Below are positions 1 to 6,232 of a stretch of 6,862 nt of DNA, piece by piece; the first letter of the stretch is position 1, and each line of letters starts with the position of its first letter. Under the pieces are notes generated by a model, which was not told the DNA's origin, did not search any database, and was given only the letters and a program-made list of their open reading frames with translations. This DNA is from Syntrophaceae bacterium (GTDB lineage Bacteria; Desulfobacterota; Syntrophia; Syntrophales; UBA2185): positions 2,863-9,724 of the forward strand of contig JAFNGM010000245.1 in assembly GCA_017885225.1 (NCBI GenBank), given 5' to 3'. The position numbers and the translations under genes were made by a program.

Positions 1-91
1 CACATATTTGACAGGAGCTCTGCAGTTTTTTCAGGCGCTATGGAGGGGATAGCTCATGGCGGATAGGGGGAGGGTGAAGCAACGGCCGTGA
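1..91. other. Left-edge intergenic stretch; possible tail of a convergent plus-strand gene
   Basis: No gene can be identified here. Two plus-strand frames are open from the window edge: one starting at base 1 ends at a TAG at 64-66 (last residues MEGIAHGG), the other starting at base 2 ends at a TAG at 50-52 (last residues FFQALWRG). Either could be the C-terminal end of a gene running towards nudC, but so short an open frame is expected by chance. On the minus strand the only ATG just after nudC opens an 8-codon frame, and the ATG at 5-3 has no ribosome binding site in front. I saw no convincing hairpin-plus-T-run terminator for the nudC transcript. Confidence 0.15.
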
Positions 92-967
92 TCACTCGTG
101 AGGAGCGTATTTTCTTTCTTTCTTCGGCACTGCCGTGTTTTTTTCTCTCAGTTTTTCCTCTGCAAACCAGTCTATCAATTGCCGGGCAATACTGATCTTC
201 CCCGGTATGGTAGGGAGATTGTCGGGATCGAACCAGCCTGCATCTGAGACTTCCGCTTCGTCGATGGTGATCTCCCCGCTCTCATATTCGGCAGTAAATC
301 CGATCATGAGGGAATCGGGGAAAGGCCATGGCTGGCTTCCGAAATAACGGATATTCTTGATCCTGATCCCCACTTCTTCTTCTACTTCCCGTTTCGCAGC
401 CTCTTCGAGCGATTCGCCCGGTTCGACAAATCCGGCCAGAACACTGTATAGCTCCGTAGTGAACCGTTTTACACGGGCAAGCAGCACCCTGTTGTCCCGT
501 TCTATGAGAATGATGATGGCGGGAGAAATGCGGGGAAAGCTGAGGAAGCTGCAGTTCGGGCACTCTTTGGCTCTTATGGCCTTGGCACGGTTCATTTCCA
601 TTCGGCAGCGGCTGCAATACCGGTCGGTACGGTCCCATTCGATGATGTGGGATGCCTTCATGGCAATCTTATGGAAAGGCTCTTCAATGCGTCCGTAAAG
701 ATACCTTAAGCCATAGGAAACCATTCCTTCGGGGAGAGGACTGTTTTCAGGGACTTCGGCACAGTAGCAATGATGCCCGTTCAAGGTTCCCAGATACCAC
801 TCCCTGATCGGCTTCAATCCGAGAGCGGACACCCCTTGAATGAAAGGCACGGAGAGCGCTTTCCCATCTTCGCTGACTATCAATGCATGGACTTTGAACA
901 CAAACCACCACGCAGGCTGTGACTTTTCCCGCGGGGGGTCAATGGAAGAGACGAAATTAAGATCCAT
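92..967 (-). CDS. nudC: NAD(H) diphosphatase NudC (zinc-ribbon Nudix hydrolase)
   Basis: Cytosolic Nudix hydrolase that splits NADH/NAD into NMN(H) and AMP; in E. coli the same family removes NAD caps from RNA 5' ends. The 291-residue product has an N-terminal domain (about 1-112), a zinc ribbon with Cys118, Cys121, Cys136 and Cys139, and a Nudix fold. The Nudix box spans 179-201 and fits G-x5-E-x7-REUxEExGU fully (G179, E185, R193, E194, E197, E198, G200). The motif SQPWPFPDS at 211-219 is the NudC-specific signature that separates it from other Nudix enzymes. It is somewhat longer than the E. coli protein (257 aa), partly from a charged, lysine-rich tail after about 270. The ATG lies 3 nt after the stop of the upstream GH13 gene, with a GGGG tract 8 nt before it inside that gene's end, so the two are almost certainly co-transcribed and probably translationally linked. 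Identification is secure; the in vivo substrate (free NADH or NAD-RNA) cannot be read from sequence. Confidence 0.94.
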   Translation of the reverse strand: MDLNFVSSIDPPREKSQPAWWFVFKVHALIVSEDGKALSVPFIQGVSALGLKPIREWYLGTLNGHHCYCAEVPENSPLPEGMVSYGLRYLYGRIEEPFHKIAMKASHIIEWDRTDRYCSRCRMEMNRAKAIRAKECPNCSFLSFPRISPAIIILIERDNRVLLARVKRFTTELYSVLAGFVEPGESLEEAAKREVEEEVGIRIKNIRYFGSQPWPFPDSLMIGFTAEYESGEITIDEAEVSDAGWFDPDNLPTIPGKISIARQLIDWFAEEKLREKNTAVPKKERKYAPHE

Positions 968-970
968 GGC

Positions 971-2674
971 CTATTCCCCGATTCTGTATATCCTGATCCC
1001 GCAGGGTTCAAGGTCAATTATAATATCGTTTACGGGAGAATCGAATGCGAAGTCGTGTATTCTGTTCTCCATCCATATGGTATCCTTATTCGTGATAAGA
1101 GATGAAAGATCAACCTTTATGCTATAGCCATTGTGGACATCAAGATTGGCAAAGATCAGGTAGCCTTTGTCGTGTTCATTGTCGATGCGGCGAAGCGCAC
1201 CCAAGACGGCGCCGTGGTCTCCGTCAATAAACTCTATAGTGCCGTCCTTATGAAAGACGGACGATTCCGCGAGGACGCGATTGATGTTTCTAATTCCTTC
1301 GGTAATGTATCCGTTTTCTCTGAAAGCGCACTTTTTTTTCCTGCCAATGAAATGTATTTTTTCCGGACAGCCGTATTCGACTCCCTGGACAATGCCGGTT
1401 TGCCCGGTACCCATGAGGGCAGTTGCCGCGTAGCGCGGCACGGCGGCCTCTGCTTTGCCATAAAGCTGTGCAGGTACGCCTGTATCGTGGGTAGTTATAG
1501 GAAGGTAAAAACGGAGCTTCCGGCCTATATCATGAATGTAGAGCAGATAATTCCTGAGATCACAAGCGTAGGGGTGTTCCCACTGATTGGCAAGAAAAAG
1601 ATTGATCTGCCACTCGGCGGCTTTTTTCAGCATGGTGTTGGAATCGGTAAAAAACTCAGCCATAATGATCAGGTTCGGGTAAACGCCCCGCAGTTCTCCC
1701 AGGAGGTCCGTAATAAACCCTTCATGGCTTGAGTGCAGGTTGTCAAGGCGGATCATACCGCCTGTAAGCTGGGCGAAATGGGACCAGAACAGGGCATATT
1801 TTTTCATATAATCCCAGATGTCGTTGCGGATGTCGGGATTGGGATGCTCATAGCTTATTTTTACAAGATCCCCCCATTTCAGCCACGAGTTCATATGCCA
1901 GCATCCCGCCCGCTTCATTCCGTCTTTCTCGCTCTTGTCGGGTACTATCCACTCCGGGCACATTCTCACCATTGTGCTACCGATCCCTATGTTATTCAAC
2001 GCCAAATCAAAACAAAGCCGGAGCCCCAGCTGAGCGGCCCTATCAACGAATTTTTCAAAATCAGCAAAACCGGAACGGTCTTCCTTCCCGAGATATGTGT
2101 CATCGATAGAAAAAAGATCGAAGGCGGCGTAAGGGCTTTCGGATACATCAAGTCTGGTAATGGGGAGAAGATGCACTGCGTTAAAACCGAGGTCCGCGAT
2201 ACGGGGAAGATGTTCCGTCCAGTCGTTAATGGTGCCTGAAACGGATGGTATCAAAGTGTACATCCTGATATCCCGCAAAGCCTCCGGGTCCACGATGACA
2301 TGGCTGAAAGAAACCCTGTCCCAGTACCAGTTGTTTTCATCACCGAGAGAATATTTTAATTTGAATTGATAGCTCCCGCAGAATCTGACCTTATATGAGA
2401 GGCTATAGACCCCGCTCTTTTCCTGTGTAAATTTCAGCTCTCTCCATTCGCCTCTTGGACAGTCAATATTGGTATACAGAAAGACCTGAGCTGAGGTTTC
2501 TTTATCCTGGAATTCGACTTCCAGGAGGAGATCTTCGTTCTGATACAAACGAAAAAAATCATCGGGAACTACGGAGAACGATCGCCTCAATAATCCTTCT
2601 TTACCTATTCTCATGTTCCGGGATATGAGCTCCGGAATTTTAAAGGGTGGGAGAAACGATTGTGTGAGCGCCAT
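971..2674 (-). CDS. GH13 alpha-amylase-superfamily glycosidase/glucanotransferase (debranching-enzyme-like)
   Basis: Predicted 567-residue enzyme acting on alpha-glucans. Residues about 35-125 look like an N-terminal beta-sandwich (CBM48/E-set type); a catalytic TIM barrel follows from about 137, and a C-terminal beta domain fills about 475-567. The GH13 regions are recognisable: region I FDLALNN (222-228, Asp223), region II with Arg309 and presumed nucleophile Asp311 (IRLDNLH), region III with presumed acid/base Glu340 (IIMAEFF), and region IV THDT with Asp397. The triad is therefore intact. The region I His usual in amylases is Asn228, and region IV reads Thr-His-Asp instead of Asn-His-Asp. 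The passage YTLIPSVSGTINDW (139-152) and the following LGFNAVHLLP recall the glucanotransferase half of eukaryotic-type glycogen debranching enzyme. No signal peptide, so probably cytosolic. I chose ATG 2674 because GAGGT stands 6 nt before it; an in-frame TTG at 2689 would put that site inside the gene. Superfamily is secure, exact reaction unknown. Confidence 0.85.
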   Translation of the reverse strand: MALTQSFLPPFKIPELISRNMRIGKEGLLRRSFSVVPDDFFRLYQNEDLLLEVEFQDKETSAQVFLYTNIDCPRGEWRELKFTQEKSGVYSLSYKVRFCGSYQFKLKYSLGDENNWYWDRVSFSHVIVDPEALRDIRMYTLIPSVSGTINDWTEHLPRIADLGFNAVHLLPITRLDVSESPYAAFDLFSIDDTYLGKEDRSGFADFEKFVDRAAQLGLRLCFDLALNNIGIGSTMVRMCPEWIVPDKSEKDGMKRAGCWHMNSWLKWGDLVKISYEHPNPDIRNDIWDYMKKYALFWSHFAQLTGGMIRLDNLHSSHEGFITDLLGELRGVYPNLIIMAEFFTDSNTMLKKAAEWQINLFLANQWEHPYACDLRNYLLYIHDIGRKLRFYLPITTHDTGVPAQLYGKAEAAVPRYAATALMGTGQTGIVQGVEYGCPEKIHFIGRKKKCAFRENGYITEGIRNINRVLAESSVFHKDGTIEFIDGDHGAVLGALRRIDNEHDKGYLIFANLDVHNGYSIKVDLSSLITNKDTIWMENRIHDFAFDSPVNDIIIDLEPCGIRIYRIGE

Positions 2675-2680
2675 GGCTTG

Positions 2681-2685
2681 ACCTC
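2681..2685 (-). promoter_or_regulatory. Ribosome binding site deciding the GH13 start
   Basis: On the minus strand GAGGT is followed by a 6-nt spacer and the ATG at 2674. This favours that ATG over the in-frame TTG at 2689, which would add five residues (M/L-R-G-Q-A) and would leave the Shine-Dalgarno within the coding region. Confidence 0.65.
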
Positions 2686-2806
2686 GCAAGTGAATTATTG
2701 CTTATAAAAATTTGGCACGACTCCTTTCCTCCGGAACGCAGGAAATTATTATTGCGTGAAACCTGCCGGAATGGAATGTTCCGTGGGCTCAAGGCTTCAG
2801 TATGGC

Positions 2807-2833
2807 AATATAAGGAAAAATTCACAGTGTCAA
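2807..2833 (-). promoter_or_regulatory. Candidate sigma-70-like promoter for the GH13-nudC unit
   Basis: On the minus strand a perfect TTGACA (2833-2828) is followed after 15 nt by TATATT (2812-2807; one mismatch to TATAAT in the fifth position). The spacer is shorter than the preferred 16-18 nt, which weakens the call. Transcription would start near 2800 and give a leader of about 125 nt containing the CGGAA/TTCCG inverted repeat. Seen by eye only. Confidence 0.3.
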
Positions 2834-3030
2834 GAAAAATGGCACCATTTTCATCTACATATACTATTACGATGGGGGATCGAAAGGATTCAAAGTGATG
2901 TCGAAACGGCACAAAAAAATGACGGAGATGACAGGGTGAAAAGTGATGCGAGTGTTTTCGTAAATCTCATCATGGACACTCATCCGATTTTATGGTAGAA
3001 ATCCGCAAGATCGTCTTGTAAGGGTTTTAA

Positions 3031-3909
3031 ATGGTTATTAAAAAGATCGGGATCATCGCGAATGTTGAGAAAGAAAAATCGGCTGAGTGCACCATTCAGC
3101 TGAGAGACTGGGCGCTTACGAAGGGAATTACGGTTCTTTTTGAAGAGGGGATTGCCGGTAAAATCGGCGAGACCAACGGGATGGACAGAAGAGAACTGGC
3201 ATCCCTGGTCGATCTCCTGGTTGTGCTTGGCGGTGATGGAACGATACTCAGGACAGTACGTTTTGTAAGCGAGTATGACATTCCACTTGTCGGCATCAAC
3301 CTCGGAGAATTCGGTTATCTTACCGAGGTTAATCTGAACGAGATGTTCAGCGCGCTCGAATTGATCGTGAAAGGGGAATACCAGACAGAAAAAAGGATGA
3401 TGCTCGATATCACCATATGCCTGGGAACGGAAACGGTCAGACATCAGAGTATTTTAAATGACGTGGTGATTACGAGGGGAAATCTTTCACGAATCCTGAA
3501 TCTGGAAACAACGGTAAATGAGCGGTATCTGACCACGTTCAGGGCCGATGGCATCATCATTTCCACCCCTACGGGTTCTACCGCGTATAACATTTCCGCG
3601 GGAGGCCCCATTGTATTTCCCGAGCAGGATGCTTTCATCATCAATCCCATATGTCCCTTTACCTTGACGATCCGGCCGATTATTGTTCCTGATAGTGTCG
3701 AGATTAAAGTTATTACGTGGACAAAGGGACAGGGCGCGATACTGACCCTTGATGGGCAGGTTTCATATACCATGAAATCAGGCGATAGCATGATCATCAG
3801 GAAATCCCCGTATGTGACGAATCTTGTTTCATCACCGCACAGGGATTACATGGAGATCCTGCGGACGAAACTTGGATGGGGCGGATCGCCTTCCGGGACA
3901 AATCGGTGA
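3031..3909 (+). CDS. nadK: NAD kinase
   Basis: ATP- or polyphosphate-dependent kinase that phosphorylates the adenosine 2'-OH of NAD to make NADP; cytosolic and normally essential. The 292-residue length is typical. The N-terminal alpha/beta domain carries GGDGT at 67-71 (Asp69 is the conserved catalytic/metal-site Asp), followed by GINLGEFGYLTE at 88-99. The C-terminal domain has the LNDVVITRG motif at 142-150 (Asn143-Asp144 in the NE/ND position contacting NAD ribose), STPTGSTAYNISAGGPI at 178-194, and LTLDGQ at 238-243. The usual PHTL motif in the following strand reads PFTL (209-212), so a normally conserved His is Phe210. The terminal LRTKLGWGG is also usual for the family. The ATG has AAGGG 6 nt upstream. 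It is divergent from the GH13-nudC unit and precedes recN by 161 bp. Confidence 0.97.
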   Translation: MVIKKIGIIANVEKEKSAECTIQLRDWALTKGITVLFEEGIAGKIGETNGMDRRELASLVDLLVVLGGDGTILRTVRFVSEYDIPLVGINLGEFGYLTEVNLNEMFSALELIVKGEYQTEKRMMLDITICLGTETVRHQSILNDVVITRGNLSRILNLETTVNERYLTTFRADGIIISTPTGSTAYNISAGGPIVFPEQDAFIINPICPFTLTIRPIIVPDSVEIKVITWTKGQGAILTLDGQVSYTMKSGDSMIIRKSPYVTNLVSSPHRDYMEILRTKLGWGGSPSGTNR

Positions 3910-4070
3910 GAGTCCCCTCTATCCCGTCTGTTATACATAAGAGGGCGAGGTATGCCTGCGGAGACGTGTGGAGGATTGGGGACAGGGAGCCCTGAAGATG
4001 TTGTTCCTTAAGAGGAGTGTGAAACTCTCCTGCAAGGTGAAAGATTCACCGGGACCATAGTGGAGCGCAT
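3910..4070 (+). other. nadK-recN intergenic region with a run of small hairpins (candidate structured recN leader)
   Basis: No open reading frame of note. Read as plus-strand RNA it holds several short inverted repeats: CCCTCT (3915-3920) / AGAGGG (3940-3945) with a 19-nt loop; GC-AGG / CCT-GC around 3945-3959 with one bulged G; CAGG/CCTG with a GAGC tetraloop at 3983-3994; AGGAG (4013-4017) / CTCCT (4027-4031); and a perfect 6-bp GGTGAA/TTCACC with a 3-nt loop at 4036-4050. None is followed by a T-run, so none looks like an intrinsic terminator. AGGAG can instead pair with TCCT at 4005-4008. CTCC at 4027-4030 is also complementary to the recN ribosome binding site GGAG (4062-4065). The density of hairpins suggests a structured leader or the remnant of a structured RNA, but no known RNA family was recognised with confidence. 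Confidence 0.4.
3928..3943 (+). promoter_or_regulatory. Weak LexA-like dyad upstream of recN
   Basis: CTG, ten AT-rich bases, then GAG: this matches the E. coli-type LexA box (CTG-N10-CAG) except for one base in the second half, and the centre TTATACATAA is TA-rich as in true boxes. recN is a classical SOS gene in many bacteria, which makes the location plausible. However, the LexA consensus differs among phyla, the second half-site is imperfect, and the site lies about 130 bp before the start codon. Confidence 0.2.
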
Positions 4071-5792
4071 ATGTTAACAGAATTGAGTATAAGAAATTTT
4101 GCCATTATCGATGAATTAAATGTGTCTTTTCCCACCGGCCTCAATATACTTACCGGTGAAACGGGAGCAGGGAAATCTATCCTCATTGGGGCGGTAAGCC
4201 TTCTCTTGGGGGATCGGGCATCGTCTGATATGATAAGGTCTCAGGAAGATACGGCCATGGTAGAGGCAATGTTTAACATAGGTGAAAAATCGGATCTTAA
4301 GGAAAAATTAAAGGAGATGGGCTTTCTCGTGGGGAATGAACTTATCCTCAAGAGAATTGTTTCCCGGACGGGGAAAAACCGTGTGTATATTGACGGACAG
4401 CTTGCAACACTAGGGATGCTTTCTGCCATCAGTGAGAATCTGGTAAACATCTGCGGACAGCATGAACATCAGGTAATCCTTAATGCGGAAAACCATAGTG
4501 ATATTGTCGACGAGTTCGGAGGTCTTCAGCCACTCAGGGCTGAGTATGCAGAAATGTACGACAGATACCTGTTTCTTAACGAGAAGCTCGGAAGGCTTCT
4601 TTCCATGAATAAGACCCGTGATGAAAGGGTAGAGTTCCTTAAATTCCACCTTAAGGAAATTGATGAGGCTGCCGTTCGTGTTGGCGAGGACGAAGTGCTC
4701 CTTGACGAGAAGAAGATTTTAAACAGCATCCAGAAATTGACGGAGTACGCGCGCGTGGCCTATGAGTCCCTTTACGGGAAACCCGGGTCGGTCCAGGAAG
4801 AGATTCGCGGCATCACAGCAAATATCCGTGAAATTAAAAAGATTGACAAGGGATTGAACCTTTCTGATAAGGATATTGATGCGGTGTATTATCAGCTCGA
4901 AGATGCTGCAATGACGCTCCGGGAATATATAAAAAATCTCTCTTACGATCCGGCAAGGCTTGAAGTGATTGATGATCGGTTGGACCTGCTTGGGAAACTG
5001 AAACGCAAGTATGGCCGCACACTTGATGAAGTTTTGAAAAAAAGAAACGAAATTGAGGATGAACTGGGGGCTATCTCGTCCGTTGATGAGGAAATTGAAA
5101 AGATATCAAAAGAGATGGAAGCGCAGAAGGGGGAAATGCTGCAAAAAGCAACGCTTCTCTCGCAGCAACGGAGAGAGTCCGCGGCCGTTCTGACCAAAGC
5201 CATAGAAGATGAAATCCACGACCTGAGAATGGAAAAAGCCGCGTTTAAGGTCATATTCGGGAAGCCTGCTAGTGGTCAGGATACTCCGGTGTTTAATCCG
5301 CGGGGAATCGACGTAATAGAGTTCTATCTTACGACGAACGTCGGAGAGACGGCGAAGCCGTTGAATCGTATCGCGTCGGGCGGAGAACTTTCCCGGATCA
5401 TGCTTGTCGTGAAGAAGGTTGTGGCAAAAACGGGTTCCGTGGGGACGCTCATATTCGATGAGGTGGACAGCGGCATCGGTGGGGCCGTCGCGGAGGACGT
5501 AGGCAAAAAGCTCCGGGATGTCTCACAGCATCATCAGATCATTTGCATAACACATCTTCCGCAGATAGCCTGCTTCGGGGATACGCACTATCGTGTCGCA
5601 AAGAATGTTTCCGGCGAACGGACAATTGCCTCGGTCAATGTCCTCTCTGAGGAAGAACGTCTTGATGAGATAGCCCGGATGCTTGGCGGTGCGGAGCTGA
5701 CGAAAAAGACCAGGGCCCATGCGCGGGAAATGCTGGAAATGTCCCGCGGGCGAGAGGGGGTAAAGAGTGCTGAGAAAGGCGCGAATCAGTGA
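4071..5792 (+). CDS. recN: DNA repair protein RecN (SMC-like ATPase)
   Basis: Cytosolic SMC-family ATPase that helps in repair of DNA double-strand breaks by recombination. The 573 residues are close to the usual length of about 550-570. ATP-binding head, N-terminal half: Walker A GETGAGKS at 29-36, and the RecN-typical CGQHEHQ at 128-134. A charged, helical coiled-coil region covers about 150-390 and contains KLKRKYG (309-315), a RecN hallmark. C-terminal half of the head: ABC signature IASGGELSR at 434-442, Walker B TLIFDEVDSGIGG at 459-471 (Asp463, Glu464), and the H-loop ITHLPQIA at 493-500 (His495). All ATPase motifs are intact. The ATG has GGAG 5 nt upstream. The upstream 161 bp carry a possible LexA-like site and several hairpins. 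The last 26 bp overlap the next gene, pointing to co-transcription with it. Confidence 0.97.
   Translation: MLTELSIRNFAIIDELNVSFPTGLNILTGETGAGKSILIGAVSLLLGDRASSDMIRSQEDTAMVEAMFNIGEKSDLKEKLKEMGFLVGNELILKRIVSRTGKNRVYIDGQLATLGMLSAISENLVNICGQHEHQVILNAENHSDIVDEFGGLQPLRAEYAEMYDRYLFLNEKLGRLLSMNKTRDERVEFLKFHLKEIDEAAVRVGEDEVLLDEKKILNSIQKLTEYARVAYESLYGKPGSVQEEIRGITANIREIKKIDKGLNLSDKDIDAVYYQLEDAAMTLREYIKNLSYDPARLEVIDDRLDLLGKLKRKYGRTLDEVLKKRNEIEDELGAISSVDEEIEKISKEMEAQKGEMLQKATLLSQQRRESAAVLTKAIEDEIHDLRMEKAAFKVIFGKPASGQDTPVFNPRGIDVIEFYLTTNVGETAKPLNRIASGGELSRIMLVVKKVVAKTGSVGTLIFDEVDSGIGGAVAEDVGKKLRDVSQHHQIICITHLPQIACFGDTHYRVAKNVSGERTIASVNVLSEEERLDEIARMLGGAELTKKTRAHAREMLEMSRGREGVKSAEKGANQ
5753..5760 (+). promoter_or_regulatory. 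Ribosome binding site for a GTG start, inside recN
   Basis: The purine run AGAGGGGG lies within the 3' end of recN and stands 6 nt before GTG 5767. There is no ATG nearby in that frame, and the resulting N-terminus (MLRKARISDVKTIH) fits the usual start of this acetyltransferase family, so the GTG start is well supported. Confidence 0.65.
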
Positions 5793-6225
5793 CGTCAAAA
5801 CCATTCACAGGATGATCAATATCTCATCGGGGAAAGGGGAAATACTTCCCCGCTCCCTTATGGATATATACGGAAGCCTAAGGGATTTCTTCGTTTTTTT
5901 TGACGAGAACCGTCACGCCGTCGTGGGCGTTTGTGCCATGAATATAATCTGGGAAAATCTGGCGGAAATACGCTCTCTCTGCGTTGAGGAAGAATACAGG
6001 AAAAGAGGCATCGGCAAGAAGCTTGTTGAAGCTTGCATTTCCGAAGCGATTACCCTTCAGCTTTTTAGAATTTTTACCTTGACGAGCAGGCCGGATTTTT
6101 TCTCACTGCTCGGCTTTAAAGAAGTCGCGATGTCAACGCTCTCTGAGAAGATATGGTCGGACTGTTTCAGATGCTCCAAGTATCCTGATTACTGCGATGA
6201 AGTAGCGATGATAATAGAACTGTAA
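5767..6225 (+). CDS. argA: Short GNAT-type N-acetylglutamate synthase (ArgA-like)
   Basis: Predicted acetyl-CoA-dependent N-acetyltransferase of 152 residues, of the stand-alone type that makes N-acetylglutamate in the first step of arginine synthesis; it lacks the amino-acid-kinase domain of E. coli ArgA. GNAT features: RKARISDVKTIHRMIN at the N-terminus, LPRSLMDIYGSLRDFFVF (27-44), WENLAEIRSLCV (62-73) as the central strand, the acetyl-CoA loop RKRGIG at 78-83 (R/Q-x-x-G-x-G), FTLTSRPDFFSLLGF (103-117), and a Cys-containing end with Cys133, Cys136 and Cys143 before CDEVAM. This combination is how I recognise the short ArgA group (Mycobacterium tuberculosis Rv2747 is a characterised relative), but some members may acetylate other substrates. 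It overlaps recN by 26 bp and is followed by mltA after 7 nt. GNAT membership is certain; the glutamate substrate is inferred from family resemblance. Confidence 0.8.
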   Translation: MLRKARISDVKTIHRMINISSGKGEILPRSLMDIYGSLRDFFVFFDENRHAVVGVCAMNIIWENLAEIRSLCVEEEYRKRGIGKKLVEACISEAITLQLFRIFTLTSRPDFFSLLGFKEVAMSTLSEKIWSDCFRCSKYPDYCDEVAMIIEL

Positions 6226-6232
6226 GGTGCAC

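Larger units (their letters stand above)
2675..3030. other. Divergent intergenic region between the GH13-nudC unit and nadK
   Basis: About 356 bp with no convincing gene; open frames up to 90 codons occur on both strands, but none resembles a known family and none has a good ribosome binding site. Visible elements are: a TTGACA/TATATT pair on the minus strand (listed separately); a perfect 5-bp inverted repeat CGGAA (2767-2771) / TTCCG (2779-2783) with a 7-nt loop, just downstream of that putative promoter on the minus strand and so in the leader; an isolated -10-like TATACT on the plus strand at 2860-2865 with no matching -35; and a direct repeat AAAGTGATG at 2892-2900 and 2940-2948. The plus-strand end carries the nadK ribosome binding site AAGGG (3020-3024). 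The plus-strand promoter for nadK was not identified. Confidence 0.5.

Noticed and set aside
1133..2239. Long plus-strand open frames (199 and 168 codons, in the same frame, split by one TGA) opposite the GH13 gene
   Set aside because: They are antisense to a protein with clear GH13 motifs, match no known family, have no ribosome binding site, and are typical mirror frames of a codon-biased gene.
2672..2689. TTG at 2689 as the GH13 start codon
   Set aside because: The GAGGT ribosome binding site lies downstream of this TTG and is well placed for the ATG at 2674.
2712..2860. Two TGGCAC elements resembling the -24 half of a sigma-54 promoter (near 2714 and 2840, plus strand)
   Set aside because: The required GC of the -12 element is missing at the right spacing in both cases.
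2640..2998. Small open frames in the nadK/GH13 intergenic region (66 and 80 codons plus strand, 90 codons minus strand)
   Set aside because: They overlap one another on both strands, lack good ribosome binding sites, and show no domain, signal peptide or membrane segment.
2980..3444. 154-codon minus-strand open frame opposite the start of nadK
   Set aside because: Overlaps the GGDGT-bearing half of nadK; the product resembles nothing and has no supporting start signal.
3915..3945. CCCTCT/AGAGGG inverted repeat after nadK as an intrinsic terminator
   Set aside because: The 19-nt loop is large, the stem only 6 bp, and no T-run follows, so termination here is not supported.
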